The position numbers were made by a program, and so were the translations under genes. From contig JADKBK010000007.1 of the NCBI GenBank assembly GCA_016715075.1, positions 220,508 through 284,507 on the forward strand: 64,000 nt of DNA. Reading direction: 5' to 3'. Below are positions 35,203 through 45,586 of the stretch, one piece after another (within the stretch, counting starts at the first letter, position 1; every line of letters starts with the position of its first letter). Source of the DNA: Bacteroidales bacterium. Its GTDB lineage: Bacteria > Bacteroidota > Bacteroidia > Bacteroidales > VadinHA17. The notes below the pieces were generated by a model. The model did not search any database and had not been told where the DNA came from. It worked only from the letters and a program-made list of their open reading frames with translations.

Positions 35203-37476
35203 ATGAGTAAATCGTGGATTAGAATACTGGTGATAACATTTATAGCCGCTTTAATACCGGTTGTATTTGTGATATTTGTTTATGCCGGAGTATTCGGTAC
35301 TCTGCAAAGTGAAAACGATTTACTGAGATACAGGAATGCCACTGCCTCTCTGGTGGTATCGCAGGAAGGGGAGCTGATAGGCAGGATTTTTATTGAAAAC
35401 CGAACAACTATTACATATAGTCAGCTTCCGACACACCTTATAAATGCCCTGGTTTCTGCTGAAGATGTCAGGTTTTATAAACACAGGGGCATTGATTCCA
35501 GAAGCCTTTTCAGAGTCTTTTTTAAAACAATATTGTTTAATAAGCAAAGATCGGGTGGAGGGAGTACTATCACCCAGCAGCTGGCAAAAAATATGTTCGG
35601 GAGAAAAAGATCAGGTCCGTTTGCTATTATCATAAACAAAACAAAAGAAGGTTTTCTTGCACATCGTCTTGAGAAAGTCTTCACAAAAGAAGAGATCCTG
35701 ACACTTTATCTGAATACAGTCTCATTCGGAGAAAATGTTTTTGGCATAGGCACAGCATCACAGCGCTATTTCAACAAAAAAGCCGAAAATCTTAATATTG
35801 AGGAATCTGCCGTTTTAGTCGGGATGCTTAAGGCAAACAATTCATATAATCCCCGCCTGTATCCTGAAAATGCCAGAAAAAGAAGAAATCTTGTCCTGAG
35901 CCAGATGCAGAAGTATAAATATCTGAAAACATCAGAATCTGATTCACTCAGTGCACTTCCGTTAATACTTAATTATTCAAACCTTGAAACGGGTGGCCCT
36001 GCCGACTATTTTCTTTACCAGGTAAAAAATGAGGTAAAGCAGATTTTACAGGATATTAATCTGACTAATGAAAAGAAATGGAACGCTGAAGAGGATGGAT
36101 TGCTTATAACTACCACGTTAAACATACAGTTGCAGAAGGATGTAAATAATACTTTCCATGATCATCTTGCAATAATGCAGAAAAGGCTGAATGAACAATA
36201 CGAAAGCCGTTATGGGAGAAAATTAATTGAAAAACTGGCAGAAAGCGAATTGATGAATCTGAAACTTGACGGACGATCTGATGAAGTAGATTTCCGGCAG
36301 ATTTTTGACTGGAATGGATCTTTCTCAGACTCGATTTCAGTGAGGGACAGCCTTATACATTCTTTAACCTTATTACATGCAGGGTTTATTGCCATGGATC
36401 CTGTGACAGGAGCTGTAAGAGCATACGCAGGGGGTATTGATTTCAGAACCCAGCCGTACGATCAGATACTTGCAAGGAGGCAGATGGGATCAATATTTAA
36501 ACCTGTTCTGTATTCATTGGCCCTTGAGCAGGGGATCAAACCATGTTATTATCTTAATAATGACTCTATTGTGATCTCAGATTTCGGTGAATGGAGTCCC
36601 GGAAATTTTGATCATTCGTTTGGAGGAAAATACTCACTCACAGGGGCATTAGTACATTCGATGAATATCCCAACCTTTAACCTGTTCTTAAAAGTTGGCT
36701 TCGGCCGGCTTGATTCCCTGTGGAGGAAAATGGGCTTTACTTTTCCCCTGGAGGACAAGCCTTCACTCGCAATGGGGACTGCAGAAGCAAGTATCAGGGA
36801 AGTGGCTATAGCTTATTCCTCATTTGCAAATGGAGGTCATAAAGTCACCCCGCAGAAAATAGTTTCTATAAAAAGTCCCGATGGGGAATTAATCTGGGAA
36901 AATGAGTTTAAGGAAGACACAGTAAGGATTTTATCTGAAAGAACATGCCGCCTGATAAGCGCAATCCTGCAAAAAGCAGTCAGGGAGGGTACGGGAAGTC
37001 CGTTAAAATCAGTTTATGGTGTTAAGTTGACTATGGCCGGGAAAACGGGAACTTCCCAGGATTATGCCGATGCCTGGTTTACCGCTTTTAATCCGGGAAT
37101 TGTATTGGTCAGCAGGGTGGGAGCATCGTTCCCTTCTGTCCATTTCAATACAAGTACCAATGGTGCAGGTGGTTCACTCGCTTTGCCGCTGGTTGCAATG
37201 ACTTTGAAAAAAGCAGAATCAGACACCGGATTAATGAGACAACTTAACAGACCTTTTCCCGGACTGGCTCCGGAATTGGCGATGGAACTCAATTGTCCGG
37301 ACTACAGGGAAAAAAGTGTTTATGAGAATATCATAAACATTTTCAAAAAGGAAAAGATGAGTTATGAGAAGCAGATAAATAAGGCTGAAAAGACAAATAA
37401 ATCCTTTTTTGAAAGGATATTCGGCAAAAAAAAAAAGCCCGGGAACCGGATTGATCTGCGGGCTATAGGACAGTAA
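35203..37476 (+). CDS. Class A penicillin-binding protein (PBP1 family)
   Basis: 757 residues from the ATG at 35203; the frame is open from GTG 35098, but MSKSWIRILVITFIAALIPV is the natural membrane anchor. The GT51 transglycosylase (about 65-240) has SAEDVRFYKHRGID (catalytic Glu87) and GGSTITQQLAKNMF. The transpeptidase (about 390-690) has Ser430 in GSIFKP (SxxK), HSMN (SxN) and GKTGTSQD (KTG). Polymerises and cross-links peptidoglycan at the inner membrane. The C-terminus ends in a Lys-rich cytosol-like tail without PASTA domains. Single gene. Confidence 0.92.
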   Translation: MSKSWIRILVITFIAALIPVVFVIFVYAGVFGTLQSENDLLRYRNATASLVVSQEGELIGRIFIENRTTITYSQLPTHLINALVSAEDVRFYKHRGIDSRSLFRVFFKTILFNKQRSGGGSTITQQLAKNMFGRKRSGPFAIIINKTKEGFLAHRLEKVFTKEEILTLYLNTVSFGENVFGIGTASQRYFNKKAENLNIEESAVLVGMLKANNSYNPRLYPENARKRRNLVLSQMQKYKYLKTSESDSLSALPLILNYSNLETGGPADYFLYQVKNEVKQILQDINLTNEKKWNAEEDGLLITTTLNIQLQKDVNNTFHDHLAIMQKRLNEQYESRYGRKLIEKLAESELMNLKLDGRSDEVDFRQIFDWNGSFSDSISVRDSLIHSLTLLHAGFIAMDPVTGAVRAYAGGIDFRTQPYDQILARRQMGSIFKPVLYSLALEQGIKPCYYLNNDSIVISDFGEWSPGNFDHSFGGKYSLTGALVHSMNIPTFNLFLKVGFGRLDSLWRKMGFTFPLEDKPSLAMGTAEASIREVAIAYSSFANGGHKVTPQKIVSIKSPDGELIWENEFKEDTVRILSERTCRLISAILQKAVREGTGSPLKSVYGVKLTMAGKTGTSQDYADAWFTAFNPGIVLVSRVGASFPSVHFNTSTNGAGGSLALPLVAMTLKKAESDTGLMRQLNRPFPGLAPELAMELNCPDYREKSVYENIINIFKKEKMSYEKQINKAEKTNKSFFERIFGKKKKPGNRIDLRAIGQ

Positions 37477-37896
37477 TGTTTCGACCGCGAAATTTATCCT
37501 GTCTCCTATCAAAGATTATACCGCACATTCTGAAGCCGTTAAAAAATGGGGTTTGAGTATACGATGTATTAAAGATAACTGACCAGAGCCATTTCAGGGG
37601 ATTTTTGAATGAAAATCTTGCCTTAAAAAAGTCTTTATATCTGAAATTTTGCCTATCTTTACTTTGATTGTGATTGTTAAAATTGATTTATAGGTATTGT
37701 ATTCCGGTCTGAGTCAGGTTGTGGTTGATTTTGTCCGGGATGATGATGGGAATCGGGTTAATTATAATACCCCGGATCCTCGTTATCATTGAGTGATTGG
37801 CTTCAGTTAATAAGTCATGAAATGGTCAGGATATAGTATCAACTTTGGTGTAAGCCGAAAAACCTAAGAGTAGGCATCATTCAAATTAAAAATATT
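37477..37896. other. Intergenic stretch without recognised content
   Basis: 420 bp between two plus-strand genes. No hairpin or repeat noted; tatctttactttga near 37652 only loosely resembles a promoter box. Confidence 0.45.
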
Positions 37897-38532
37897 ATGA
37901 GAACATACCGCGTTTTTTTAACTTTTCTGTTTGCTTTCTTCCTTATAAACTTAAACGCACAGTTTTTTGTCGGAGGCAATATAGGGTTTTCTGCTGCGAC
38001 CCATAAAAATGATGATGGGATAACTACTTCTAAAGCAACAACCAACAGTTTTTCTTTTAATCCAAGTGTGGGGAAATTTTTATCTGACAAGGTAGCATTA
38101 GGCCTGGATTTAAATCTGACATTCAATGGAGGCACCACAGGTACTAATCCTGAAATTAAGGTTAAATCTTCCTCTGTCGGGGCAAGTCCTTTCTTACGTT
38201 ATTATGCAATTACATGGAATAAGTTTTCCGTATTCGGACAGGCGAATCTTGGATTTGCAATTACCAATTCAAGCGAGACCATAAATGGAACCAAAACTGA
38301 CGGGCCGAAAGTATCCTCATACTATTTTACGATTTACCCGGGGCTGTCCTATGATGTGAGTGATAAGTTGCAGCTGCAAACCTATATTAACATTTTCAGA
38401 CTCGGCTATGGTTACAATACCGAGGATGATGGATCGACAAAAGTGACGAGTTCCAATTTCGTTTTGGGTGCAGGTCTTGATGACATTATTTCAGTCCCGA
38501 CAATTTCTGTTGGAGCCATCTATAAATTTTAA
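37897..38532 (+). CDS. Small outer-membrane beta-barrel protein
   Basis: 211 residues. Signal peptide MRTYRVFLTFLFAFFLINLNA, cleaved before QFFVGG. The mature protein is a series of amphipathic strands (FVGGNIGFSAATHKNDDG, FSFNPSVGKFLSDKVALG, FSVFGQANLGFAI) ending SVGAIYKF with terminal Phe, typical of OmpX/porin-family barrels. Stand-alone gene, function unknown. Confidence 0.78.
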   Translation: MRTYRVFLTFLFAFFLINLNAQFFVGGNIGFSAATHKNDDGITTSKATTNSFSFNPSVGKFLSDKVALGLDLNLTFNGGTTGTNPEIKVKSSSVGASPFLRYYAITWNKFSVFGQANLGFAITNSSETINGTKTDGPKVSSYYFTIYPGLSYDVSDKLQLQTYINIFRLGYGYNTEDDGSTKVTSSNFVLGAGLDDIISVPTISVGAIYKF

Positions 38533-38731
38533 AAGGTTAAAATTATCTGACCGGTTTACAGCGGTGCACTTAAAACCTGCGCAAAGCGTTCGCCTTTACC
38601 CTTTATGTGAAACAGCTTTTACATTTATAAATACTTATTAATTTGGTGCCGGATAATTTATTAGTATCCGGCTTCCGGGGATTTTTTCAGTGATGGCCGG
38701 TTTTAACCTTAAAGTGATCAATTAAAATACA

Positions 38732-39925
38732 ATGCATACAAGGGTACCATTAGCAGAATTGAATTTCCGGATCATGAGATTCAGGGAGCAGATGAATCAG
38801 AGTAATCCGGGCTGGGAAGTTGCTGCGATCTTCAGCAAGATAAATCAGTATTATTTTACCGGAACTATGCAGGATGGAGTATTGTTCATCCATCGTAACG
38901 ATGAATCAGTCTTCTGGGTGCGGAGAAGCTATGAACGGGCAGTAGAAGAGTCGGAATTCCCCGTAATAAAGCCAATGGTGACTTACAGGGAACCTGCTGC
39001 CGTAATGCAAAATCTTACCTGCCCCATATATCTGGAGAAAGAGATTATTCCAATAGCGATGCTTGAGAGGTTTCTCAGGTATTTCCGCTTTAAGGGGGTT
39101 GAGTCCGCTGATGCGCAGATTTCCAGGGTAAGAGCTGTAAAAAGCGAATACGAACTGTCGTTGATGAGGCAATCTGGACAGATCCATAGGAAGGTTATGG
39201 AAGAACTGGTTCCGGGAATGCTTCATGAAGGGATGAGTGAGCTCGAATTCTTTTGTGATCTGTTCACAGCATTCATCAAAGAGGGACATCAGGGAATAGT
39301 CAGGTGGGGCATGTTCGGTGCGGAATCTATCCTGGGGCATGCTGCCTTTGGTGTAAGTTCCCTCTATCCGACTGCAATGAACAGTCCCAGCGGAAATTAC
39401 GGAATGAGTCCGGCTGTTCCAATGAATGGCAATCCTGACCGCCGCTTACGCAAGGGAGATCTGATATATATTGATACCGGTTGCGGGGTAGGGGGATATC
39501 ATACAGACAAAACTATGACGTACATGTTCGGGAGGTCAATCCCGGATGCAGCCATTGAAGCTCATCAGCACTGCGTTGACATAATGAATAAAGTTGCTTC
39601 AATGCTTCGTCCCGGGGCTGTCCCATCGGCAATATATAATGAGGTTATTTCCTCTCTGAGTCCCGCTTTTCTGGAAAATTTTATGGGTTACGGAAAGCGT
39701 ACCGTTAAATTTATCGGGCATGGGATCGGGCTGACGATCGATGAAACTCCTGTAATAGCTAATGGGTTTAATGAACCTATCAGCGAGGGCATGGTCTTTG
39801 CCGTTGAGCCAAAGAAGGGTATTCCGGATATAGGTCTTGTCGGAACGGAAAATACTTACATCGTGACACCGCAGGGAGGCATAAGCATTACAGGGGATAA
39901 TCCGGGATTAATACCTGTCTGGTAA
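38732..39925 (+). CDS. M24-family Xaa-Pro-type aminopeptidase
   Basis: 397 residues. The N-terminal creatinase-like domain (about 1-135) is followed by the pita-bread domain with all five metal ligands in order: IDTGCGVGGYHTD (two Asp), FIGHGIGL (His), VEPKKG (Glu) and GTENTYIV (Glu). Cytoplasmic, no signal peptide. Cleaves N-terminal residues before proline in peptides, or acts on a related substrate. Convergent with the PQQ-like gene, whose end is 20 bp away. Confidence 0.9.
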   Translation: MHTRVPLAELNFRIMRFREQMNQSNPGWEVAAIFSKINQYYFTGTMQDGVLFIHRNDESVFWVRRSYERAVEESEFPVIKPMVTYREPAAVMQNLTCPIYLEKEIIPIAMLERFLRYFRFKGVESADAQISRVRAVKSEYELSLMRQSGQIHRKVMEELVPGMLHEGMSELEFFCDLFTAFIKEGHQGIVRWGMFGAESILGHAAFGVSSLYPTAMNSPSGNYGMSPAVPMNGNPDRRLRKGDLIYIDTGCGVGGYHTDKTMTYMFGRSIPDAAIEAHQHCVDIMNKVASMLRPGAVPSAIYNEVISSLSPAFLENFMGYGKRTVKFIGHGIGLTIDETPVIANGFNEPISEGMVFAVEPKKGIPDIGLVGTENTYIVTPQGGISITGDNPGLIPVW

Positions 39926-39944
39926 AAACATATTTGCTACCGGT

Positions 39945-41310
39945 CTATTTCTTCCGTATATCGTAGACGAAGATCTTATCGGCATGACGAAGGTATAGTT
40001 TGCCTCCGCATACTACAGGATGTGCCCAATAGGGTCCGGCTCCTCCTTCCGGCACCCTGAATTCCCCTGTTTTCTCAAATTTCTCGGGTGAAGCTTTTAC
40101 CAGTTTCATGCTCCCCTTTTCATCATAAAGGTAAATCATACCGTCGGCATAGGTAAGGGAACCGCTGCCATTGGTTTTCCACATCTGTCTGCCTGTGAGG
40201 AAGTCGAGGCAGTACCAGTCCCTGGCCATACTGCCTGACCCGTAAAGATATCCGTTGTAAAGGATTACGCCTCCATGATAATTATCCATCAGTTTGGCTT
40301 CCCATACTTTTTCAGTTGTTATTCCGCTTCCGGCTTTTTTAAGCCTGATAAGCATACTGCCTTTGCCCTCACCACTGGTAAGAAAGACATACTCATTAAA
40401 AACTATTGCATCAGTGCAGTTGATCTCATACTGGTTGATGAAGTCGGTTTTCCACAATAGCTTGCCTGTTCTGGAGTCAAGGCTGTAATAACACGTGTTG
40501 GTTGAGCCGATAATCTGGTGGAAACCTCCGAAATCCTGAATGACCATAGAGCTATATCCATAACCTCCGGGGATTTCGCCACTGGTCCATATAGTTGCTC
40601 CGGTTTTTTTATTAAGGCAGGCCTGGTAACTTTTTTCGCCTCCGGTCCTGACATACAGATTATCACCTTCGATAAGAACTGATTCGGCATAGCCGTACAT
40701 TGGCATCTTTGCATTGAACTCCTTTGGCAGATCCCTCGACCAGATGACATCGCCGGTTTTGGCACGGAATGCAGCAAGCCTGCCAGCCTCGCTGAGATGG
40801 TAAACCACTCCGTTATCACAGGTCGGGGGTACTTTTCGGACCATTGTATGAGCTTGCCCATGAGACTGTAACTGTCCATGCGGGGCCGTTAGGTTTTTTC
40901 CAGACGAGCTTGCCGTTAAGATCGATGGCATAAAGAAAAGATTGATTACCGGTGCTGCCGGCAGTATATATCACTCCTCCTGCTATTGCCACTGAACTGT
41001 ATCCCTCACCAAGCCCGGGGATTGTGAATAACAGGGCAGGACCTTTTTCATCCCATGCTTTCAGAAGACCAGTCTCCTCTGAAAGATTGGTCCTGTTCAA
41101 CCCATGGAAGCAGGGCCACTCCCCTGGTTTCTGGGATGCAAGCTTCAGGGAGGGCATCAGAACTAAAAGAAGGGATAATAACCATGAATAATAAAACCGG
41201 GAATAATGATTATCCCGCCTGGCCGTATTATGAAATCCTCTTATCATATCTTTGTCATTATTATTGTTTCTTCCCATATTTGAACTTAATCTTAATTGTT
41301 TGAGAACCAT
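39945..41310 (-). pseudogene. PQQ-type beta-propeller protein, frameshifted
   Basis: Two frames overlap between 40816 and 40931. The upstream frame (to 41310) has a hydrophobic signal segment YYSWLLSLLLVLMPSLKLAS, then WPCFHGLNRTNLS and propeller blades up to SSYNGPKSTPDL. The downstream frame resumes as PTCDNGVVYHLSEAGRL and runs to the stop at 39945. Removing one G from the five-G run at 40825-40829 joins them as PKSTPTCDNGVVYH, so a single-base change in a homopolymer is the only lesion. It may be an assembly error in an intact gene of about 430 residues. The blades show the Trp/Tyr-Gly pattern of PQQ quinoprotein-like folds but no enzyme signature. Intact relative at 58264-59565. Confidence 0.75.
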
Positions 41311-41313
41311 TGG

Positions 41314-41886
41314 TTAAATCTGGCTGAATGCTTCACCGAATCCGGCTGCATTTATGTCGAATTTATAAACTGATGAAGAATCATCAAGTATCTCAACATT
41401 GATTACACTCTCACTCTCAAGCATGAATATCCTGAACTGGCTGTAATCATTGTTATTCCTTTCTATCAGTATGCCCCCTGATTTGTTCCATCCCCTTGAT
41501 GAAGTCAACTTCAATTCGTTTCCGGCAGAGTTCTTCATTGTTATGTGGACCGGTCCGGTGAATTTTTCTGAAGGGTTGGTTTTTTTTGACTTGTGCAGGA
41601 GGATTCCGGCATTCACTTTATCCACAATTATATCTGCATTCAGGTAATCATCAGTAACAGTTGAGTTTGAATATTTGCCATCTGTTTCAAGCTTTACATA
41701 TTTCCGTGCCGCCTGTTCGCCCTGCTTGCCAGGATAAGTCATAACATTCCATGGGCTTGATAAGGGTTTGGAAGAAGCTGGCTTATGTTTTGAGTGAACT
41801 TTGGGTTTTGCAGGATTTGCCGGAGGATTGGGCGAAGAACAGCTGACCAGGAATAAAAGCAGCAGGAACAAAATCTTGTTAATCAT
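41314..41886 (-). CDS. Lipoprotein of unknown function
   Basis: 190 residues. Lipoprotein signal MINKILFLLLLFLVSC, then a Pro/Lys/Ser-rich linker (about 18-45) and a beta-rich domain containing NADIIVDKVNAGILLHKSKK and GWNKSGGILIERNNNDYSQF. No family recognised. Three bp separate its stop from the longest frame of the downstream PQQ-like gene, so the two form one operon. Confidence 0.75.
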   Translation of the reverse strand: MINKILFLLLLFLVSCSSPNPPANPAKPKVHSKHKPASSKPLSSPWNVMTYPGKQGEQAARKYVKLETDGKYSNSTVTDDYLNADIIVDKVNAGILLHKSKKTNPSEKFTGPVHITMKNSAGNELKLTSSRGWNKSGGILIERNNNDYSQFRIFMLESESVINVEILDDSSSVYKFDINAAGFGEAFSQI

Positions 41887-42386
41887 ACCATTAATTTGTT
41901 TTCGTTGACTTTACAATTTTTCCAGACAGGTCTGAACGCAAGGCATATAACCTATCTGACTCTGGCTGTTGACTAACAATGGTCCCTCTGGCCTGATGAA
42001 TGAATTGTGAGACCTGTTGACATAAAAACCGAGCGCATAAATTTAATCTTATTTTAAAAATATTATCATATTATATATCCAATTTCCTGTTAGTACCCTT
42101 GACACAATCTTCACAGCCTTAGCCTGCCAGCCAGGGGATATTCCGGAGTATATTAGTGATAACAAAAATCAAAGCTCCCTGAACACTGAAAAGCTGTGAA
42201 AAACCTGTCAGGCCCTGCCAGAGTACAGCCCCGGTGAAGCGTATTTAAATAATTTTGTTTAACTTTAATTCGGTTGTGAGTGTCAGGAGGAGGCACGAGA
42301 AAGCAAATCCTTTTTATCAGAGAATGACATTCATTAAATTTAACAATAAAATATCGGATTTTAAGTAATATCTAACATTCAGAATT
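41887..42386. other. Intergenic stretch without a gene
   Basis: 500 bp between divergent genes. TAATTTTG at 42250-42257 matches the TAnnTTTG box, but it is 130 bp from the next ATG and lacks a -33 element. No repeat or hairpin stands out. Confidence 0.4.
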
Positions 42387-44288
42387 ATGAGACATCTAAG
42401 GCAGTTATTAGAATTAAGTTTATTGATTTTCGTGCTTGGTTCCTGTACACAAAGAAGTGAAAAGGCACGAATACCTAAACAGTATTCCATTGAGCAGTTG
42501 TACGAAAACCTCTCAGTTTATGGTTCAGGCTTTAATGCTGATGAAACCAAATTATTAATCGGCAGTAATTCATCAGGCATTTATAATGTTTATGAATTAA
42601 ACATTTCAGATACATTAACAAAGCCTCTTACCTCTTCGACCAAAGAATCTTTTTTTGCAGTGAATTACCTGCCAAAAAGCAGTAAATTTCTTTATTCGGC
42701 TGATAATGGAGGTGATGAAAATTCTCATCTGTTTTTAAAGAGTGAATCTGACACAGGTGCCATAGATTTAACACCATGGCCAAAAAGCACCAATAATTTT
42801 TTCGGTTGGAGTGCCGATAAAAAATCGATGTATATAATCAGCAATAATCGTAATCCGCAATTTTTTGATTTATTGAAATTGGATACTGCAAGCTGGAAAC
42901 CAGTAATGGTCTATCAGAATGATTCAGGTCTGGACCCGGGTGGAATAAGCAAGAGTGAGCGGTATATCGCACTTACAAAGAGCATCACTTCCGATAAAAA
43001 CGAGCTTTATCTTTTCGATACCAAAAATAAAAAGATGACACGCCTTAGTATCGACAATGAGGCCACATGGAATCCGATGGCATTCGAAAAGAACGACAGT
43101 ATAATGTATTACACCACAAGCGATGGCAGTGAATTCACCTACCTGGTTAAATATCATATAAATAGCGGGAAGGCAGAAAAATTCTTTGAGGATAAATGGG
43201 ATGTAGCTTATATGGCCTTGAGTGAAAATGAAGGATTTCACACTGTTTTTATAAATGAAGACGGAAAAAATAAAGTCCTTCTATTTGATCACATAACTGG
43301 TCAGCCAGTTGAGTTCCCCGAAATTAAGGACGGAGACGTTTTAGGAGTCGATATTTCGGAAAGTGAAAAGAACCTGCTGCTTACCGTGGGAAGCAGCACA
43401 AGTCCTCAGAATCTGTATGTTTATAATCTTGACAAAAAAAATCTTAAGCAATTAACCTCAACATTAAATAAAGCAATTGATCAGAATGATTTAGTAAAAG
43501 CGGAGGTGGTCAGATATAAATCGTTCGACGGCAGGGAAATTCCGGCAATTTATTACCGGCCGCTGCAAGCCGATAATGAAAATAAAGCAGCCGCTTTAGT
43601 CTATGTTCATGGTGGCCCTGGCGGACAAAGCCGGATTGGTTTCAGTAATTCAATTCAGTTCCTTGTAAATCACGGATATGCAGTTTTGGCCGTAAATAAC
43701 CGTGGCAGCAGCGGTTATGGGAAAACATTTTACAAGATGGATAACAGGGACCACAGTAATGGCGATTTAAAAGATTGTATATGGGGAAAGAAATGGCTTG
43801 CTCAGCAAAACTACATTGATAGTACAGCTATTGGTATTTACGGGGGAAGTTACGGCGGCTGTATGGTTCTGGGCGCTTTGGCATTTCATCCGGAAGAATT
43901 TAAAGTTGGTGTTGATTTATTTGGCGTGGCCAACTGGCTGAGAACACTCCGGAGTATCCCTGCGTATTGGGAATCCGGCAGAAAAGCATTGTACGAAGAA
44001 ATGGGCGATCCATATAGCGCTGACAGTGTGAGGTTAAAAAATATTTCACCCCTGTACAATTATCAAACGATCAATAAGCCACTTATCGTTTTTCAGGGCG
44101 CAAATGATGTACGCGTTTTGCCAATCGAAAGTGACGAAATCGTTGCAGGTGTTAAGAACAACGGAGTACCGGTTGAATACGTAGTATTCCCTGACGAAGG
44201 ACATGGATTTGTTAAGAAGGAAAACCAGATTACAACGGCAAAACGAACACTTGAGTTTCTGGATAAATATCTGAAACCAATAAAATAA
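42387..44288 (+). CDS. S9-family prolyl oligopeptidase-like lipoprotein peptidase
   Basis: 633 residues. Signal peptide with lipobox IFVLGSC (Cys near 19). A beta-propeller domain (about 40-370) precedes an alpha/beta-hydrolase domain with YVHGGPGGQ (oxyanion), catalytic Ser488 in YGGSYGGC, Asp574 in QGANDVRV and His606 in DEGHGF. This is the acylaminoacyl-peptidase/S9C-like layout. Expected at the membrane facing the periplasm, degrading short peptides. The next gene starts 91 bp downstream in the same direction. Confidence 0.9.
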   Translation: MRHLRQLLELSLLIFVLGSCTQRSEKARIPKQYSIEQLYENLSVYGSGFNADETKLLIGSNSSGIYNVYELNISDTLTKPLTSSTKESFFAVNYLPKSSKFLYSADNGGDENSHLFLKSESDTGAIDLTPWPKSTNNFFGWSADKKSMYIISNNRNPQFFDLLKLDTASWKPVMVYQNDSGLDPGGISKSERYIALTKSITSDKNELYLFDTKNKKMTRLSIDNEATWNPMAFEKNDSIMYYTTSDGSEFTYLVKYHINSGKAEKFFEDKWDVAYMALSENEGFHTVFINEDGKNKVLLFDHITGQPVEFPEIKDGDVLGVDISESEKNLLLTVGSSTSPQNLYVYNLDKKNLKQLTSTLNKAIDQNDLVKAEVVRYKSFDGREIPAIYYRPLQADNENKAAALVYVHGGPGGQSRIGFSNSIQFLVNHGYAVLAVNNRGSSGYGKTFYKMDNRDHSNGDLKDCIWGKKWLAQQNYIDSTAIGIYGGSYGGCMVLGALAFHPEEFKVGVDLFGVANWLRTLRSIPAYWESGRKALYEEMGDPYSADSVRLKNISPLYNYQTINKPLIVFQGANDVRVLPIESDEIVAGVKNNGVPVEYVVFPDEGHGFVKKENQITTAKRTLEFLDKYLKPIK

Positions 44289-44379
44289 ACATAAACTAAA
44301 TATAATTGGCGGCTGGTTACAAAGGCAGTTTGTATCATGATATTCAGTTGATTAACCACGAAATTAATTTAATGAACGC

Positions 44380-45420
44380 ATGAAATTAATCGCTACGGTA
44401 TCAATTTGTCTGTTGTTAGGTATTAACATTTTCGGACAGAGCGACGCAGTATATTTCACCAGAATCAATGAACCTAATGAGAAAGCGTTGAGCCTTCTTG
44501 TTCCAAAGGGGTGGATAATTGGTGGCGGGGCAATCCGTATTCTGGATCCAAACAGTGCTGGTGCCAATAATATGGTCGACTGCAAGTTTGACTTATCTGT
44601 TAAAAATGATCCGAAAGGAAGCGTAATGATCCGGTGGTTACCCGAGATTCTCTGCATTGACCAGAGTAATGCCTGGGGCAATCCTGAAGGTGCTGTTTTC
44701 AATAATACACTTGTCAGAAGAAAAAGGGATCCGGTCGCTTTTATGGCTCAGGTTGCCATCCCTTATGCACATCCCAATGCCTCAATGGTGAATATCACTG
44801 CAAAAAAGCAGCTCCCGGGACTGGTTTCACTCTATTCCTCCACTGTAGACCCTTCTGTAAAGATGGTAACAAATATGGTATATTATGCAGCAATGATCGA
44901 GTTCAATTACAAGGAGGATAATAGACTCTATTCTGAACGAATGGTCACTGTTATTGAAGATTACGGTATTAACGGCGGCGGACTCTGGAAAAACAGGCAA
45001 ACAATGTTTATAAGAACCCCTCAGGGCGAAATGGTGAAATGGGAACCTCTGCTATTGGTAATACAGAACTCAGGTATCTGGAACCTGAAATGGATAACAG
45101 CTGAAGTTAATGGACAAAGGCAACGGTCGGGACTTATTGCTGCAACCCAGAAGGAGCTGCAGGAAATGGATAATGCAATAAATGAAAGCAGGAGGAAAAC
45201 ATCTTATGAGATAAATAAGGATATGTTTCTTACACTTACCGGTCAGAATGAGTATCGTAATCCGCACACCGGGAATGTAGAGAGAGATACTGACAAATGG
45301 AAGTACAGGTGGGTGAATGCAGGTGGTGAAATCATCTATTCGGATAAGGAGGCATACGATCCTAACCATGACCCGTTACTTAATGTAAGCGGTTTTAAGA
45401 AATCAGTCCCCAGGAAATAG
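44380..45420 (+). CDS. Secreted protein of unknown family
   Basis: 346 residues. Signal peptide MKLIATVSICLLLGINIFG. The core has ALSLLVPKGWIIGGG, DCKFDLSVKNDPKGSVMIRW and VIEDYGINGGGLWKNRQ, and the C-terminal part LTGQNEYRNPHTGNVERD followed by WKYRWVNAGGEIIYSDKE. The last motif recurs as a broken fragment at 55406-55483, so a paralogue once existed. I do not recognise a named domain. No clear link with its neighbours. Confidence 0.75.
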   Translation: MKLIATVSICLLLGINIFGQSDAVYFTRINEPNEKALSLLVPKGWIIGGGAIRILDPNSAGANNMVDCKFDLSVKNDPKGSVMIRWLPEILCIDQSNAWGNPEGAVFNNTLVRRKRDPVAFMAQVAIPYAHPNASMVNITAKKQLPGLVSLYSSTVDPSVKMVTNMVYYAAMIEFNYKEDNRLYSERMVTVIEDYGINGGGLWKNRQTMFIRTPQGEMVKWEPLLLVIQNSGIWNLKWITAEVNGQRQRSGLIAATQKELQEMDNAINESRRKTSYEINKDMFLTLTGQNEYRNPHTGNVERDTDKWKYRWVNAGGEIIYSDKEAYDPNHDPLLNVSGFKKSVPRK

Positions 45421-45586
45421 CTAAACCTGACACCTCTGTACTCGCCGGGCATAACGGTAACTTTCTGACAGCAATTCAGTAAAATTGGAACGAAAACAAA
45501 TTATGGTTATCCAAAAATTGTTATCAGAGAATTTTGACTGAAAATATTTTATAACTTGTCATTGGATATTTGTTCAACCTTGTGAC